Source of the DNA: Mangrovicoccus ximenensis
GTDB taxonomy: Bacteria > Pseudomonadota > Alphaproteobacteria > Rhodobacterales > Rhodobacteraceae
Direction: 5' to 3'
Assembly: GCF_003056725.1 (NCBI RefSeq)
Contig: NZ_QBKZ01000016.1
Span: 419,936-455,828 of the forward strand
DNA length: 35,893 bases
A program made the position numbers and the translations under genes. Positions 1 to 8,126 of the stretch are shown one piece after another. The first letter of the stretch is position 1, and each line of letters opens with the position of its first letter. The notes beneath the pieces are model-generated. The model saw only the letters and a program-made list of their open reading frames with translations. It was not told the DNA's origin and ran no database searches.

Positions 1-11
1 AGCAGCACGCC

Positions 12-797
12 ATGTGCCAGCCCTATGCGAGCGACCCGGAGCGGCTGAGGGGCCGCCTCCACCCCGAGGAGGAAAGCGGATTCCGTTCGCCCTACCAGCG
101 CGACCGCGACCGCATCATCCATTGCAACGCCTTCCGGCGGCTCAAGCACAAGACGCAGGTCTTCGTCGAGCACGAGGGCGACTACTACCGCACCCGGCTG
201 ACCCATTCGATCGAGGTGGCGCAGGTCGCGCGGACCATCGCGCGGGCGCTGGGGCTCAACAGCGACCTGACCGAGGCGGTGGCGCTGGCGCATGACCTCG
301 GCCACACGCCCTTCGGCCATACCGGCGAGGACGCGCTGCATGACTGCATGGCGCCCTACGGCGGTTTCGACCACAATGCCCAGGCGATCCGCATCGTCAC
401 CCGGCTGGAAACGCAATACGCCGCCTTCGACGGGCTGAACCTGACCTGGGAATGCCTCGAGGGGATCGCCAAGCATAACGGGCCGGTGCTGGGCGCGGTG
501 CCCGCGGCGCTGGCGACCTACAATGCCCAGCACGACCTGGAGCTGGCCACCCATGCCAGCGCCGAGGCGCAGGTCGCGGCGCTGTCGGACGATATCGCCT
601 ATACCAATCACGACCTGCTCGACGGTCTGCGCGCCGGTCTCTTCACCGAAGACGACCTGATGGCGCTGCCGATCCTCGAGCCCGCCTTTGCCGAGGTCGA
701 CCGGCTCTATCCCGGCGCGGAGGAGATCCGCCGCCGCCACGAGGCGCTGCGGCGGGTCTTCGGGGTGATGGTGATCCCGCGATCCCGGCCAGGATGA
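12..797 (+). pseudogene. dgt: dGTPase-like HD hydrolase, 3'-truncated
   Basis: N-terminal two thirds of a deoxyguanosinetriphosphate triphosphohydrolase-like protein, which hydrolyses dNTPs to deoxynucleoside and triphosphate in the cytoplasm. The HD-domain metal ligands are visible: H65, the H94-D95 pair and the D193-D194 region, with the conserved [12 protein letters not shown] stretch near residues 40-51. The match to the family is continuous to about residue 254 (FGVMV), then seven unrelated codons lead to a stop. Family members are about 380 residues, so roughly 125 C-terminal residues are missing. Coding identity is lost near base 774, where DNA belonging to a minus-strand gene begins. 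In related Rhodobacteraceae dgt sits directly before argS; here an argS piece appears only at the other end of the window. Activity of the truncated product is doubtful. Confidence 0.85.
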
Positions 798-1140
798 TGC
801 GGTCGGGCCCGCTTCCGGCGCCGAAGGACAGCAGCGCGACGAAGCCGAAGGCCAGCCCCGCCCCGGCCACCGCGCCGGCCGGAACCGTCAGCGCGCGCAT
901 CTCCGCCGCCAGGGCAACGGCATCGGCGGGACTGTCCGGGCGGTCCTCCGGGCAGGGCTCCGGCCCGTCGGGCAGGACGGCGGCGTCCGGCGCCTGTTCC
1001 GAAAGCCCCCGGCTGTCGCGCGGTTCCTCCGGCGGCGGCTCCGGGATGTCGGGAGGACTGTCCGTTACGGACGGCACGCCGAAGGGCGGGCTGCCGGGAA
1101 GGAACGAGGGAACCACGTCGGCGAAAAGCGTTCTGCACAT
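780..1140 (-). pseudogene. Unrecognised single-pass membrane protein, 3'-truncated
   Basis: Reading frame starting MCRTLFADVV with a GGGGGA-type ribosome site just upstream of the ATG at 1140. The first 80 or so residues are acidic and rich in Pro, Asp and Glu. They are followed by a hydrophobic segment (about residues 87-120: VPAGAVAGAGLAFGFVALL). This fits a cytoplasmic low-complexity tail joined to a single membrane helix. I do not recognise the family. Near base 780 the frame runs into antisense dgt sequence, so the natural C-terminus is missing. Codon use in the retained part resembles the neighbours. It could be a spurious frame, but the ribosome site and hydrophobic pattern argue for a real gene. 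Confidence 0.4.
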
Positions 1141-1624
1141 GGATGGTCCCCCATATACGCTTGGCGGTTCGGCTAGTGTCGCACTCCGGAATTCTTGATG
1201 TAGCGGCAGAACGGCAGCTCTGAGTTGCATCTCGCAAGTTGCTTTGAGAGGTTAACTTGAGCAGGGCAAGCGGCATGCCCGAGCCGCCGGCGCCCGGGCT
1301 CAGCAGCGCCGCGCCTCCGCATCGGCCCCGGGTCGGATCGCGTCCCGCGGCCCGGCGTGGAGGGCCTGCGGACAGCCGGACCGATGGAGTGACCTTTGCG
1401 GATGCGTCATCCGGCGCCTCGCCGGCGCAGGCATCCTTGATCGCAAGGCCACCCGGCTGCTTCCGCAGACGGAACATTGGCACGGATCGGCCTCGCCCCG
1501 TTCCGTTCACAGGATCAGGAACCGCCAGTCCGCCGGATGACGGAAAACGCGGCCCCGGAGCGGCGGCCGACCGGACCTTGTCCGCCGGGGCGCGCGCGCT
1601 GCCGCCAAGCGGGCCACAGCGCCG
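1141..1624. other. Stretch without recognisable gene
   Basis: About 480 bases between the start of the truncated membrane protein and the broken end of ispA. The first 120 bases are less GC-rich and may hold the promoter of the minus-strand gene at 1140 (a GTATAT box lies about 15 bases upstream of its ribosome site). The rest (about 1260-1620) is open in several frames, but no translation shows a family I know. It is probably a fragment of another gene or of a decayed element between two breakpoints. Confidence 0.4.
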
Positions 1625-2101
1625 GGTTTCCGCGGCGATGTCCTGCGCCTGGCCCAGCACCATGCCGCCGGCGCCCGAAGCCTCGGCCAGCGACAGCACC
1701 AGATCGGCCCGGACCGCCGGGTCTGCAGAGGCGCCGGGATCGGCCAGAAGCCGGAAGGCCAGGGTCTGCAGCGCGTCGCCGACGAGAACCGCCGTCGCCT
1801 CGTCCCATTTGACATGGACGGTCGGCTGGCCGCGGCGCAGGTCGTCATCGTCCATGGAGGGCAGGTCGTCATGGACCAGCGAGTAGGCATGCAGCGCCTC
1901 GACCGCCGCACCGGCCTGCTCCGCGCCCGCGACCCCGTGAAGCCGCGCCGATTCCACCACGAGGAACCCGCGCAGCCCCTTGCCGCCCTGGCAGGCATAG
2001 GCCATGCCGTCGCGGATCACGCTCGCCGGTTCCGCCGCGATTGCCTCGAGCAGCCGCGAGCGGACCGCATCGGCCACCGGGCCGAGCCGCGCCATGCCCA
2101 T
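1625..2101 (-). pseudogene. ispA: Polyprenyl (farnesyl) diphosphate synthase, 3'-truncated
   Basis: First 159 residues of a short-chain trans-prenyltransferase that condenses DMAPP/GPP with IPP in isoprenoid synthesis. The chain-length/metal motif DDLPSMDD starts at residue 78, followed by the conserved LRRGQPTVH and VLVGDALQ segments. The sequence is family-like to QAQDIAAET (near base 1625), then becomes unrelated. The second Asp-rich motif and the C-terminal half (family about 290-300 residues) are absent, so the product cannot be active. The start ATG lies 3 bases after the xseB stop, the usual xseB-ispA coupling. The frame stays open by chance for hundreds of codons after the break. ispA is normally indispensable, so another copy or an assembly fault is implied. 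Confidence 0.85.
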
Positions 2102-2104
2102 GGA

Positions 2105-2347
2105 TCAGAGGCCCTCGACCGGCTTCAGCCCGGCGGGCTCTCCGTTGCGGTCCAGCGTGATCGCCGCGACCTTTTCCTCGGCCTGCTTCAGCTTGGTCTC
2201 GCAATGCGCCTTCAGCTCGGCGCCGCGTTCGTAGAGCTTGATCGAGTCCTCCAGACCGACCTCGCCCTGCTCCAGCTGGCTGACGACCGACTCGAGCGCC
2301 GCCATCGCCTCCTCGAAGCTCATCTCGGTGACTTTCTTCTCGGCCAT
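2105..2347 (-). CDS. xseB: Exodeoxyribonuclease VII small subunit
   Basis: Complete 80-residue protein of the XseB family, the small subunit that binds several-fold to XseA to form the single-strand exonuclease. It shows the typical two-helix hairpin: MSFEEAMAALESVVSQLE near residues 9-26, the GEVGLEDSIKLYERG turn, and a Lys/Glu-rich second helix. Its ATG abuts the stop codon of the upstream HDAC-like gene, and ispA starts 3 bases after its own stop, so the three form one tight minus-strand transcription unit. This gene order is common in alphaproteobacteria. The large subunit gene is not in the window. Confidence 0.95.
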   Translation of the reverse strand: MAEKKVTEMSFEEAMAALESVVSQLEQGEVGLEDSIKLYERGAELKAHCETKLKQAEEKVAAITLDRNGEPAGLKPVEGL

Positions 2348-3283
2348 TCAACCGCCCCGCTTGATCAGAACATCGACATGCGCCGCCACGGAGGCGGCGA
2401 GGGCAGCCAAATCATACCCGCCCTCCAGTGTCGAGACCAGCCGGCCGCCGCAAAGCGCGTCTGCCGCATCGCAGAGCCGTTCGGTGATCCAGGCGAAATC
2501 TTCCGTCTCCCAGTCGAGGCTGGCCAGCGGGTCCGCGCGATGGGCGTCGAACCCGGCCGAGACGATGATCAGCTCGGGCGCATGCCGCTCCAGCGCCGGG
2601 AGGATCACCTCGTCGGTGATCCGCCGCATCAGGCTGCCATCGGAGCCGGGCGGAAGCGGGACATTGACGATCTGGCCATGCGCGCCGCGCTCGGTATGCG
2701 CCCCGGTGCCGGGAAAGAGCGGCATCTGGTGGGTCGAGACGAAGAGCGCCCGTGCCTCGTCCCACAGCAGATCCTGCGTGCCGTTGCCGTGATGCACGTC
2801 GAAATCGACCACCGCGACGCGGGACAGACCATGATGGTCGAGCGCATGTTTCGCCGCGATGGCAGCGTTGCCGAAGAGACAGAAGCCCATCGCCGTTTCG
2901 GTTTCCGCATGATGCCCGGGCGGCCGCATCGCGGCGAAGGCGTTCTTCACCTCGCCCGCCAGGACCATGTCCACAGCCTTCAGGCAGCCGCCCACCCCGC
3001 GCCGCGCCGCCTCCATCGACGCGGGGCAGAGATGCGTGTCGCCGTCGAGCGCCGCCCAGCCCGCCCCGGGGATCGCCCCCGCGATCCGGTCGATATAGGC
3101 CTGCGGATGGCAGCGCCGGATATCCTCATCGGCTGCGACCGGCGGTTCGGTCCGGATCAGCGCGTCATAGCGGGGCGTGTCGATCACGGCGGCGATGGCC
3201 TGCAGCCGGGCCACCTGCTCGGGATGGCCGGGCGGGGTGACATGGGCGAGACCGGACGGGTGGGCGAAATAGGCTGTGCTCAT
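2348..3283 (-). CDS. Histone-deacetylase-family amidohydrolase
   Basis: Complete 311-residue zinc amidohydrolase of the HDAC/AcuC/acetylpolyamine deacetylase superfamily. Visible landmarks are RPPGHHA (His dyad about H124-H125), GFCLFGN, DFDVHHGNGTQ (zinc ligands D162 and H164), SAGFDAHRADPL (third ligand about D251) and the C-terminal LEGGYD loop carrying the transition-state residue position. All catalytic elements are present, so it should be active. The substrate is not evident; bacterial homologues deacetylate acetylpolyamines, acetoin-linked acetyl-CoA synthetase or other small acetylamides. It is first in the xseB/ispA unit with no spacing, an arrangement seen in other Rhodobacterales. 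Confidence 0.9.
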   Translation of the reverse strand: MSTAYFAHPSGLAHVTPPGHPEQVARLQAIAAVIDTPRYDALIRTEPPVAADEDIRRCHPQAYIDRIAGAIPGAGWAALDGDTHLCPASMEAARRGVGGCLKAVDMVLAGEVKNAFAAMRPPGHHAETETAMGFCLFGNAAIAAKHALDHHGLSRVAVVDFDVHHGNGTQDLLWDEARALFVSTHQMPLFPGTGAHTERGAHGQIVNVPLPPGSDGSLMRRITDEVILPALERHAPELIIVSAGFDAHRADPLASLDWETEDFAWITERLCDAADALCGGRLVSTLEGGYDLAALAASVAAHVDVLIKRGG

Positions 3284-3346
3284 GCCATGACGCTAGGCAG
3301 GGCGGCGGCGGCGCGCAACCGCGCCAAAGGGCGCCCCTCACCCCAA

Positions 3347-3369
3347 CCCTCTCCCCCGAGGGGAGAGGG
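3347..3369. repeat. REP-like GC-rich hairpin
   Basis: Perfect 10-base inverted repeat (CCCTCTCCCC / GGGGAGAGGG) with a 3-base loop, preceded by CTCACCCCAA. This matches the widespread REP/BIME-type palindrome found between genes of many proteobacteria. It lies 4 bases past the stop of the minus-strand oxidase fragment at 3374 and 64 bases upstream of the HDAC-like start, so it may also end transcription from the oxidase side. Confidence 0.65.
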
Positions 3370-3373
3370 AGTC

Positions 3374-4366
3374 TCAGCGCCGGTCGAGCAGCCCGTACCA
3401 GAGATAGGCCCCAGCCAGCGCCAGCCGGCGGCACCGCCCCAGCTCGAAGCGTTTCGGCGGCAGGCGGACAAATCCGGGCAGGTCATCGGCCTCGCCCAGT
3501 AGAAGCTTCGCCGCCTGGCTTCCCGACCAGCTGGCCATCGCAACGCCGTTGCCGTGATAGCCGAAGGCCGCCACCGCGCCGGGCCAGTCGCCGAGGGGCC
3601 CGACATAGGGCACCAGCCGCCGCGTCAGGTTCGCAAGCCCCGACCAGAAGAACGGCGTCTCCACCGCTTGCCATTCCGGGAACATCGCCTCGAAATCCGC
3701 GCGCATCTTCGCCCGGATCGACCGGTGGGTCGCCGGGGTCCAGCGGATGCCGCCGCGCATGCCGAAAAGGAACCGCCCTTCGGGAAGCATGCGGAAATAG
3801 TGCAGCAGGTGGCGGCTGTCATAGGCCATCAGGTCCGAGGTCCAGCCCTGCGCCTGTCGCTCGGCTCGGGTGATTGGCCGGGTCACCAGCACCGAGGACT
3901 GCACCGGCAGGAACCGCGCCCGCATCCAGTCCGGCAGGTCGTCCGAGGCATAGCCGTTCGTCGCCAGCACCAGCCGCCTTGCCCGGAGCCGGCCCGCCGG
4001 GGTCTCCAGCAGATAGCCGCCGTGCCCGCGGGAGATCCGGATGACCGGCGATCCGCCATGGATCCGCACGCCCGCTGCCAGGCAGCCGCGGGCCAGCCCG
4101 GTGACGTATTTCCGCGGGTTCAGCCCGAAGCCCAGCCGCAGATGGAGACCGCCATGCATGCTGCGTGCCGCCAGTCCCCGTTCCGCAAGCGCGCCGGGCT
4201 CCAGCACCTCGGCCGCAACGCCGTATTCCGCCGCGCTGGCGGCGGCCTCCTCGCGGATATCCGCCATCGCGCGCGGCGAATGGGCCAGCATCGCCTCGCC
4301 GTCGGAATGCCGGTCGAAGCCGATCTGCAGCGCGTCCCCCAGCTCCGCGACCAGGTCGATCAGCGT
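3374..4366 (-). pseudogene. FAD-dependent amine oxidoreductase (DAO family), 5'-truncated
   Basis: C-terminal about 330 residues of a DAO-fold FAD oxidoreductase of the gamma-glutamylputrescine-oxidase/glycine-oxidase type, which oxidises secondary or primary amines. Recognisable parts are GGLHLRLGFGLNPRKYVTGLA, the FAD-adenine-side segment RLVLATNGYASDDLPDW, FRMLPEGRFLFGMRGG, and the C-terminal FAD motif VAAFGYHGNGVAMASWSGSQAAKLL. The N-terminal dinucleotide-binding GxGxxG region is missing. Sequence identity begins near base 4366, exactly where the HMG-CoA-lyase-like gene stops matching its own family. Upstream codons in this frame translate antisense-like sequence, so there is no proper start. 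Both partial genes lie on the same strand but in different frames. Confidence 0.8.
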
Positions 4367-5084
4367 CGAAGCGCGCCACGCCCAGCTCCAGCCCCGCCAT
4401 GGCATTGGCGATGCCGAGCCCGCGGGTGTCGTGCAGGTGCAGCGCCACCGGATAGTCCGGCCAGCGGTCGCGGACCGCGCCGACGAGGCGGCGGACCAGC
4501 CCGGGATCGGCGGCGCCGATCGTGTCGCAGAGATAGATGCAGGAGGGCGGCGATCCGGCCTCTTCGCAGAGCCCGACCAGGTCGGCGGCGCGCGCCAGAA
4601 CCTTCTCATGCGGAATCTCGCCCTCGTAGTTGCAGCCGAAAGCGGTGAAGAGATAGACCGGGCCGCTGCCGAGGCCGTGGGCGTCATAGAGCGCGCGCAG
4701 CTTGCGCTGGCCCTCGAGCTGGGCCTCGGGGCTGCGTCGGTTGTTGCGCTCGAGGAAGGTGTCCGAGGCGCTGCCGCTGGTCAGCGCGGGCAGGTTCAGC
4801 CCGCTTTCCGCGGCCTGCAGGAAGCCCTTGTCGTTCAGCCACATGCAGCTGTAGGTCACGCCAGGTGCGCGGCGGATGCCTTCGGCGATCCCGAGGGCAT
4901 CCGCCATCTGCGGCAGCACTTTCGGGTTGACGAAGGAGGCGCAGTCGATTTCGGGCACGCCGGTCGCGGCCAGCGCCTCGATCAGTCGGATCTTGTCGGC
5001 GGTGGGCACGCCGGGCGGCTCGGCCTGGAAGCCCTCGCGCGGGCCTTCCTCGACGATGTGGATGCGGGCGGGGATGTCGCTCAT
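4367..5084 (-). pseudogene. Hydroxymethylglutaryl-CoA-lyase-like protein, 3'-truncated
   Basis: First about 239 residues of an HMGL-like TIM-barrel lyase, which would cleave a 3-hydroxy-3-methyl-acyl-CoA to acetyl-CoA (or similar) and a ketone/acid. Visible are EEGPREGFQ (substrate/metal loop), SASDTFLERN and HLHDTRGLGIANAM (metal His pair). The canonical GPRDG Asp is Glu here. The C-terminal catalytic Cys loop is lost because family similarity ends at GVARFDA near base 4367. The chosen ATG (5084) has GGAGAG about 8 bases upstream and lies 13 bases after the crotonase stop, so this is the seventh gene of the catabolic operon. The frame continues by chance to 3819, giving an about 421-residue chimera. 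Confidence 0.8.
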
Positions 5085-5097
5085 GCCGGTCTCTCCG

Positions 5098-5886
5098 TCA
5101 CTTGCCGGTCCAGACCGGCGCACGCTTCGCGGCGAAGGCGGCCATGCCTTCCTGCGCGTCCTCGGTCATGGGCATGAGGCCGATCTGCGCCTCCATGTAG
5201 GCGATCGCCTGTTCCGGGGTCATGCCGGCCATGGCGTTGAGCGCATGCTTGCCGCGGCGGATCGCGGTGGGCGAGCGCGCCGCCACCGTCGCAGCCAGCC
5301 TGTCGACGCGGGCGTCGAGCCCGGCGGGATCGGCCACGTAGTTGACCAGCCCGGCCGCCTGCGCCTCCGCTGCGTCGAGGAATTCGCCGGTATAGCACAT
5401 CTCGGCGAATTTCCGGGCGGACATCAGCGGCATGAGCAGCGCGGCGACCTGCATCGGGAAGACCCCGACCTTGACCTCGGGGAGGCCGAATTTTGCGGTC
5501 GGGGCGGCCACCGCCATGTCGCAGATCGCCAAGAGCCCCATGCCGCCGGCCAGGCAATGCCCGTTGATCCGGCCGATCACTGGCACCGTGCCGCGCCGCG
5601 CCTGGCGCATCAGCTCGGCATATGCGGTGGTCGGCGAGGCATAGTCGAAGCCGAAGGTTCCGGCATTCGGGTTCAGATCCGCCCCGGCGCAGAACGCCTT
5701 GTCGCCGGTGGCCGAGAGCACGATCACCTGCACCGAAGGGCTGCGGGACGCCGCGGCGAAGGCCTCGGTCAGCGCCAGGATCAGCGCCTCGTTCAGCGCG
5801 TTGCGCCGCTCGGGGCGGTTCAGCGTCAGCCGCAGGATGCCGTCTTCCTCGCGGCTCAGCAGGATATCCTCAGAAGTTGACATCAT
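5098..5886 (-). CDS. Crotonase-family (enoyl-CoA hydratase/isomerase-like) protein
   Basis: Complete 262-residue crotonase-fold protein acting on CoA esters. The NRPERRNALN signature (residues 23-32), the first oxyanion-hole segment AFCAGADL (64-71) and the second, GHCLAGGMG (109-117), are clear. In classical hydratases the second segment reads AGGGCEL with a catalytic Glu (Glu144 of rat crotonase). Here that position is Gly117, while the second catalytic Glu (Glu164 equivalent, E137 in LPEV) is kept. It may therefore be an isomerase, a lyase or a hydrolase rather than a standard hydratase. Two adjacent ATGs (5886, 5883) overlap the end of the BKACE gene, with GGGCGGGC as ribosome site. Sixth gene of the operon. 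Confidence 0.88.
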   Translation of the reverse strand: MMSTSEDILLSREEDGILRLTLNRPERRNALNEALILALTEAFAAASRSPSVQVIVLSATGDKAFCAGADLNPNAGTFGFDYASPTTAYAELMRQARRGTVPVIGRINGHCLAGGMGLLAICDMAVAAPTAKFGLPEVKVGVFPMQVAALLMPLMSARKFAEMCYTGEFLDAAEAQAAGLVNYVADPAGLDARVDRLAATVAARSPTAIRRGKHALNAMAGMTPEQAIAYMEAQIGLMPMTEDAQEGMAAFAAKRAPVWTGK

Positions 5887-6823
5887 GCCCGCCCTTCAAC
5901 TTGAGCATCTCGCGCGCTTCGTCCGGGGTCGCGACCTCGAGCCCGAGATCCTCGATCATCCGGCGCGCGGCGGCGACCTGCTCGGCATTGCTTTCGGCCA
6001 TCCGGCCCTTGCGCAGCCACAGCGAGTCCTCGAGCCCGACGCGGACATTGCCGCCGAGCATCACCGACTGGAGCGCGATCTGGGTCTGGCCCTTGCCCGC
6101 GCCGATCACCGACCACTGGTAGTCGTCGCCGAACAGGCGGTCGGCGGTGCGCTTCATGTGCATCACGTCCTCGGGATGCTGGCCGATGCCGCCGAGGATG
6201 CCGAAGACGCTCTGGATGAAGAAGGGCGGCTTGATCAGCCCGCGATCGGCGAAATGCGCGCAGGTATAGAGATGGCCGATATCGTAGCATTCCACTTCGA
6301 ACCGCGTGCCGTTATCGGCGCAGCGGGTCAGGATCATCTCGATATCCTCGAAGGTGTTCTTGAAGATCCGGTGCTTCGAGCCCTCGAGATAGTCGCGTTC
6401 CCAGTCATGCTTGAACCCGGTCATCCGCGCCAGCATCGGGAACAGGCCGAAATTCATCGAGCCCATGTTGAGCGAGGCGACCTCGGGGCGGTAGGTCAGA
6501 GCCGGGGCCAGCCGTTCCTCGGTGGTCATCGTGGTCGAGCCGCCGGTGGTGATGTTCAGCACCGCATCCGTGCGCTGCTTGATGACCGGCAGGATGTTCG
6601 TGTAGGCCTCGACCGACTGGTCCGGCACCCCGGTCACCGGGTTCCTGGCATGCAGGTGGATGATCGCCGCGCCCGCCTCGGCGGCACCGATGGCGGCATC
6701 CGAGATCTGCTCGGGCGTCACCGGCAGGTGGGGCGACATCGAGGGCGTGTGGATCGAACCGGTCACCGCGCAGGTGATGATCACCTTGCGGGGGCTGCGG
6801 CCGGGTTTCGGGCTGTCCGTCAT
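5870..6823 (-). CDS. Beta-keto acid cleavage enzyme (BKACE/DUF849)
   Basis: Complete BKACE-family protein, about 317 residues from MTDSPKPGRS. BKACE enzymes use zinc to condense a beta-keto acid with acetyl-CoA and split it into a new acyl-CoA plus acetoacetate; 3-keto-5-aminohexanoate and dehydrocarnitine cleavage are known examples. Seen here are RKVIITCAVTGS (12-23), the zinc HLH pair (H56, H58), GNVRVGLEDSLWL carrying the Glu ligand, and the C-terminal helix. I chose 6823 because GGAGGAGAAG stands directly upstream; a start at 6853 overlapping the previous stop (ATGA) is also possible. The substrate-facing residues cannot be read without a model. Its neighbours suggest a branched or isoprenoid-like keto acid. 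Confidence 0.88.
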   Translation of the reverse strand: MTDSPKPGRSPRKVIITCAVTGSIHTPSMSPHLPVTPEQISDAAIGAAEAGAAIIHLHARNPVTGVPDQSVEAYTNILPVIKQRTDAVLNITTGGSTTMTTEERLAPALTYRPEVASLNMGSMNFGLFPMLARMTGFKHDWERDYLEGSKHRIFKNTFEDIEMILTRCADNGTRFEVECYDIGHLYTCAHFADRGLIKPPFFIQSVFGILGGIGQHPEDVMHMKRTADRLFGDDYQWSVIGAGKGQTQIALQSVMLGGNVRVGLEDSLWLRKGRMAESNAEQVAAARRMIEDLGLEVATPDEAREMLKLKGGHDVNF

Positions 6824-6849
6824 GGTCTTCTCCTCCAGGACCGCGCTGC

Positions 6850-8103
6850 TCATGCCAGGGTCTCCGCTTCGGCCAGCAGCGCGGCGCGGTCGTCGGGGTG
6901 GGCGATGGCCGCGATGGCGCGGGCGCGCTCGCGGACCGTCTTGTTGCGCAGCGAGGCCACGCCGTGTTCGGTCACCACCGTCTCGACGAAGGTGCGCGAG
7001 ACCGAGACGATGTCGCCGTCGAGCCGCCGCACGATCCGCGCCTTGCCCTTGTTGGTGCGCGAACGCAGCCCGAGGATGAAGGTGCTGTCGGCGAGCTGGC
7101 CGGAGATCGCGAAATCGACGAGGCCGCCCATCGCACCGGACTGGCGGCCGCCGATGGTTTCCGCGTTGACCTGGCCGTAGAGGTCGATCTCCAGCCCTGA
7201 ATTGACCGATGCCACCGGGCTGCGGCCGACGAAGCTCTCGACCGTGTGGGTCTGCAGCGCCTCGGTCATGGCGACCGCGTCATTCTCGTGCACCCAGTCA
7301 TAGAGTGCCTGCGAGCCGAAGATGTCGCCGGCATGGGCCTTGGGCAGGCCGTCCGCGGCGCAGCCCGCCTCGATCAGCTTCATCACCGGGTCGGTCAGGG
7401 TGTTGAACGGCCGCAGCCCGCGCGCGCCGCGCGCGATCAGCGCCTCGGCGGCGGCCAGCGGGATGCCGCCGACCCCGAAGCTGACCGCCGCGCCGTCGGG
7501 GATCAGCCCGGCGATCTGGCGGCCGATGGTCTCGTCGATGTCGTCGCCGGGCCGGTTCGGGAACTCGGCCAGCGGCTCCTCGGCCTCGACCAGGATGTCG
7601 ATCTGCGCCGGATCGATCTGCGACGGGCCGCGGGTGCGCGGCACCTTCGGGTTGACCTGCGCGATCACTAGCTTCGCGCGGCGCAGGATCGACTGCACGA
7701 CGGTGCTGTTCAGTCCGACGCTGTAACAGCCGTCAGCGTCGGCGGGCGAGACTTGGATCAGCCCGACATCGAAGGGCGTCTCGTCGAGATAGCGCGCGGT
7801 TTGCGCCCAGGTCATCGGCAGGTACTCGGCCTTCACGTCGCCGGTGGTCTTGCGCAGCAGCGTGCCGGGCAGGAACCAGGTCTTGAAGGTCACCTTCGGC
7901 GCCGCCGGGGAGGACAGGAACCCGTAGCCCGACAGCAGCATGCCGCTGCAGACCGTCAGCCGCTCGAGGCTTTCGGCCCGGGACCACAGGGCGCGGGTCA
8001 GCGCCAGCGGCTCGGCGCTGAGATGCGGGAACAGCACGGACATGCCGCTGCCCACCCGCGTCAGCGCCTCTTCGGCGCTCAGCCATACCGGAGTTTTCGT
8101 CAT
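6850..8103 (-). CDS. Acetyl-CoA hydrolase/CoA-transferase family protein
   Basis: Complete 417-residue family I-like CoA-transferase of the acetyl-CoA hydrolase/4-hydroxybutyrate CoA-transferase group. The N-terminal half carries the QVSPADADGCYSVG segment (117-130). The C-terminal half has FGVGGIPLAAAEAL (209-222) and VNSGLEIDLYGQVNAETIGG (300-319). In characterised members a catalytic Glu lies in an H-T/S-E-x-x-S/T-D segment. The matching stretch here is FNTLTDPVMKLIEAG (from residue 233), with Asn at the Glu position by my alignment. The protein may thus use a different nucleophile or be a hydrolase or binding protein. The ATG at 8103 has GAAGAAGAGA upstream and lies 23 bases after the caiB-like stop. 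Confidence 0.82.
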   Translation of the reverse strand: MTKTPVWLSAEEALTRVGSGMSVLFPHLSAEPLALTRALWSRAESLERLTVCSGMLLSGYGFLSSPAAPKVTFKTWFLPGTLLRKTTGDVKAEYLPMTWAQTARYLDETPFDVGLIQVSPADADGCYSVGLNSTVVQSILRRAKLVIAQVNPKVPRTRGPSQIDPAQIDILVEAEEPLAEFPNRPGDDIDETIGRQIAGLIPDGAAVSFGVGGIPLAAAEALIARGARGLRPFNTLTDPVMKLIEAGCAADGLPKAHAGDIFGSQALYDWVHENDAVAMTEALQTHTVESFVGRSPVASVNSGLEIDLYGQVNAETIGGRQSGAMGGLVDFAISGQLADSTFILGLRSRTNKGKARIVRRLDGDIVSVSRTFVETVVTEHGVASLRNKTVRERARAIAAIAHPDDRAALLAEAETLA

Positions 8104-8126
8104 CGTCTCTTCTTCCGTCTTCCGCT

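Noticed and set aside
3819..4366. HMGL-DAO chimeric reading frame as a real fusion enzyme
   Set aside because: The HMGL frame continues past the break in a different frame from the DAO protein, so no true fusion is made.
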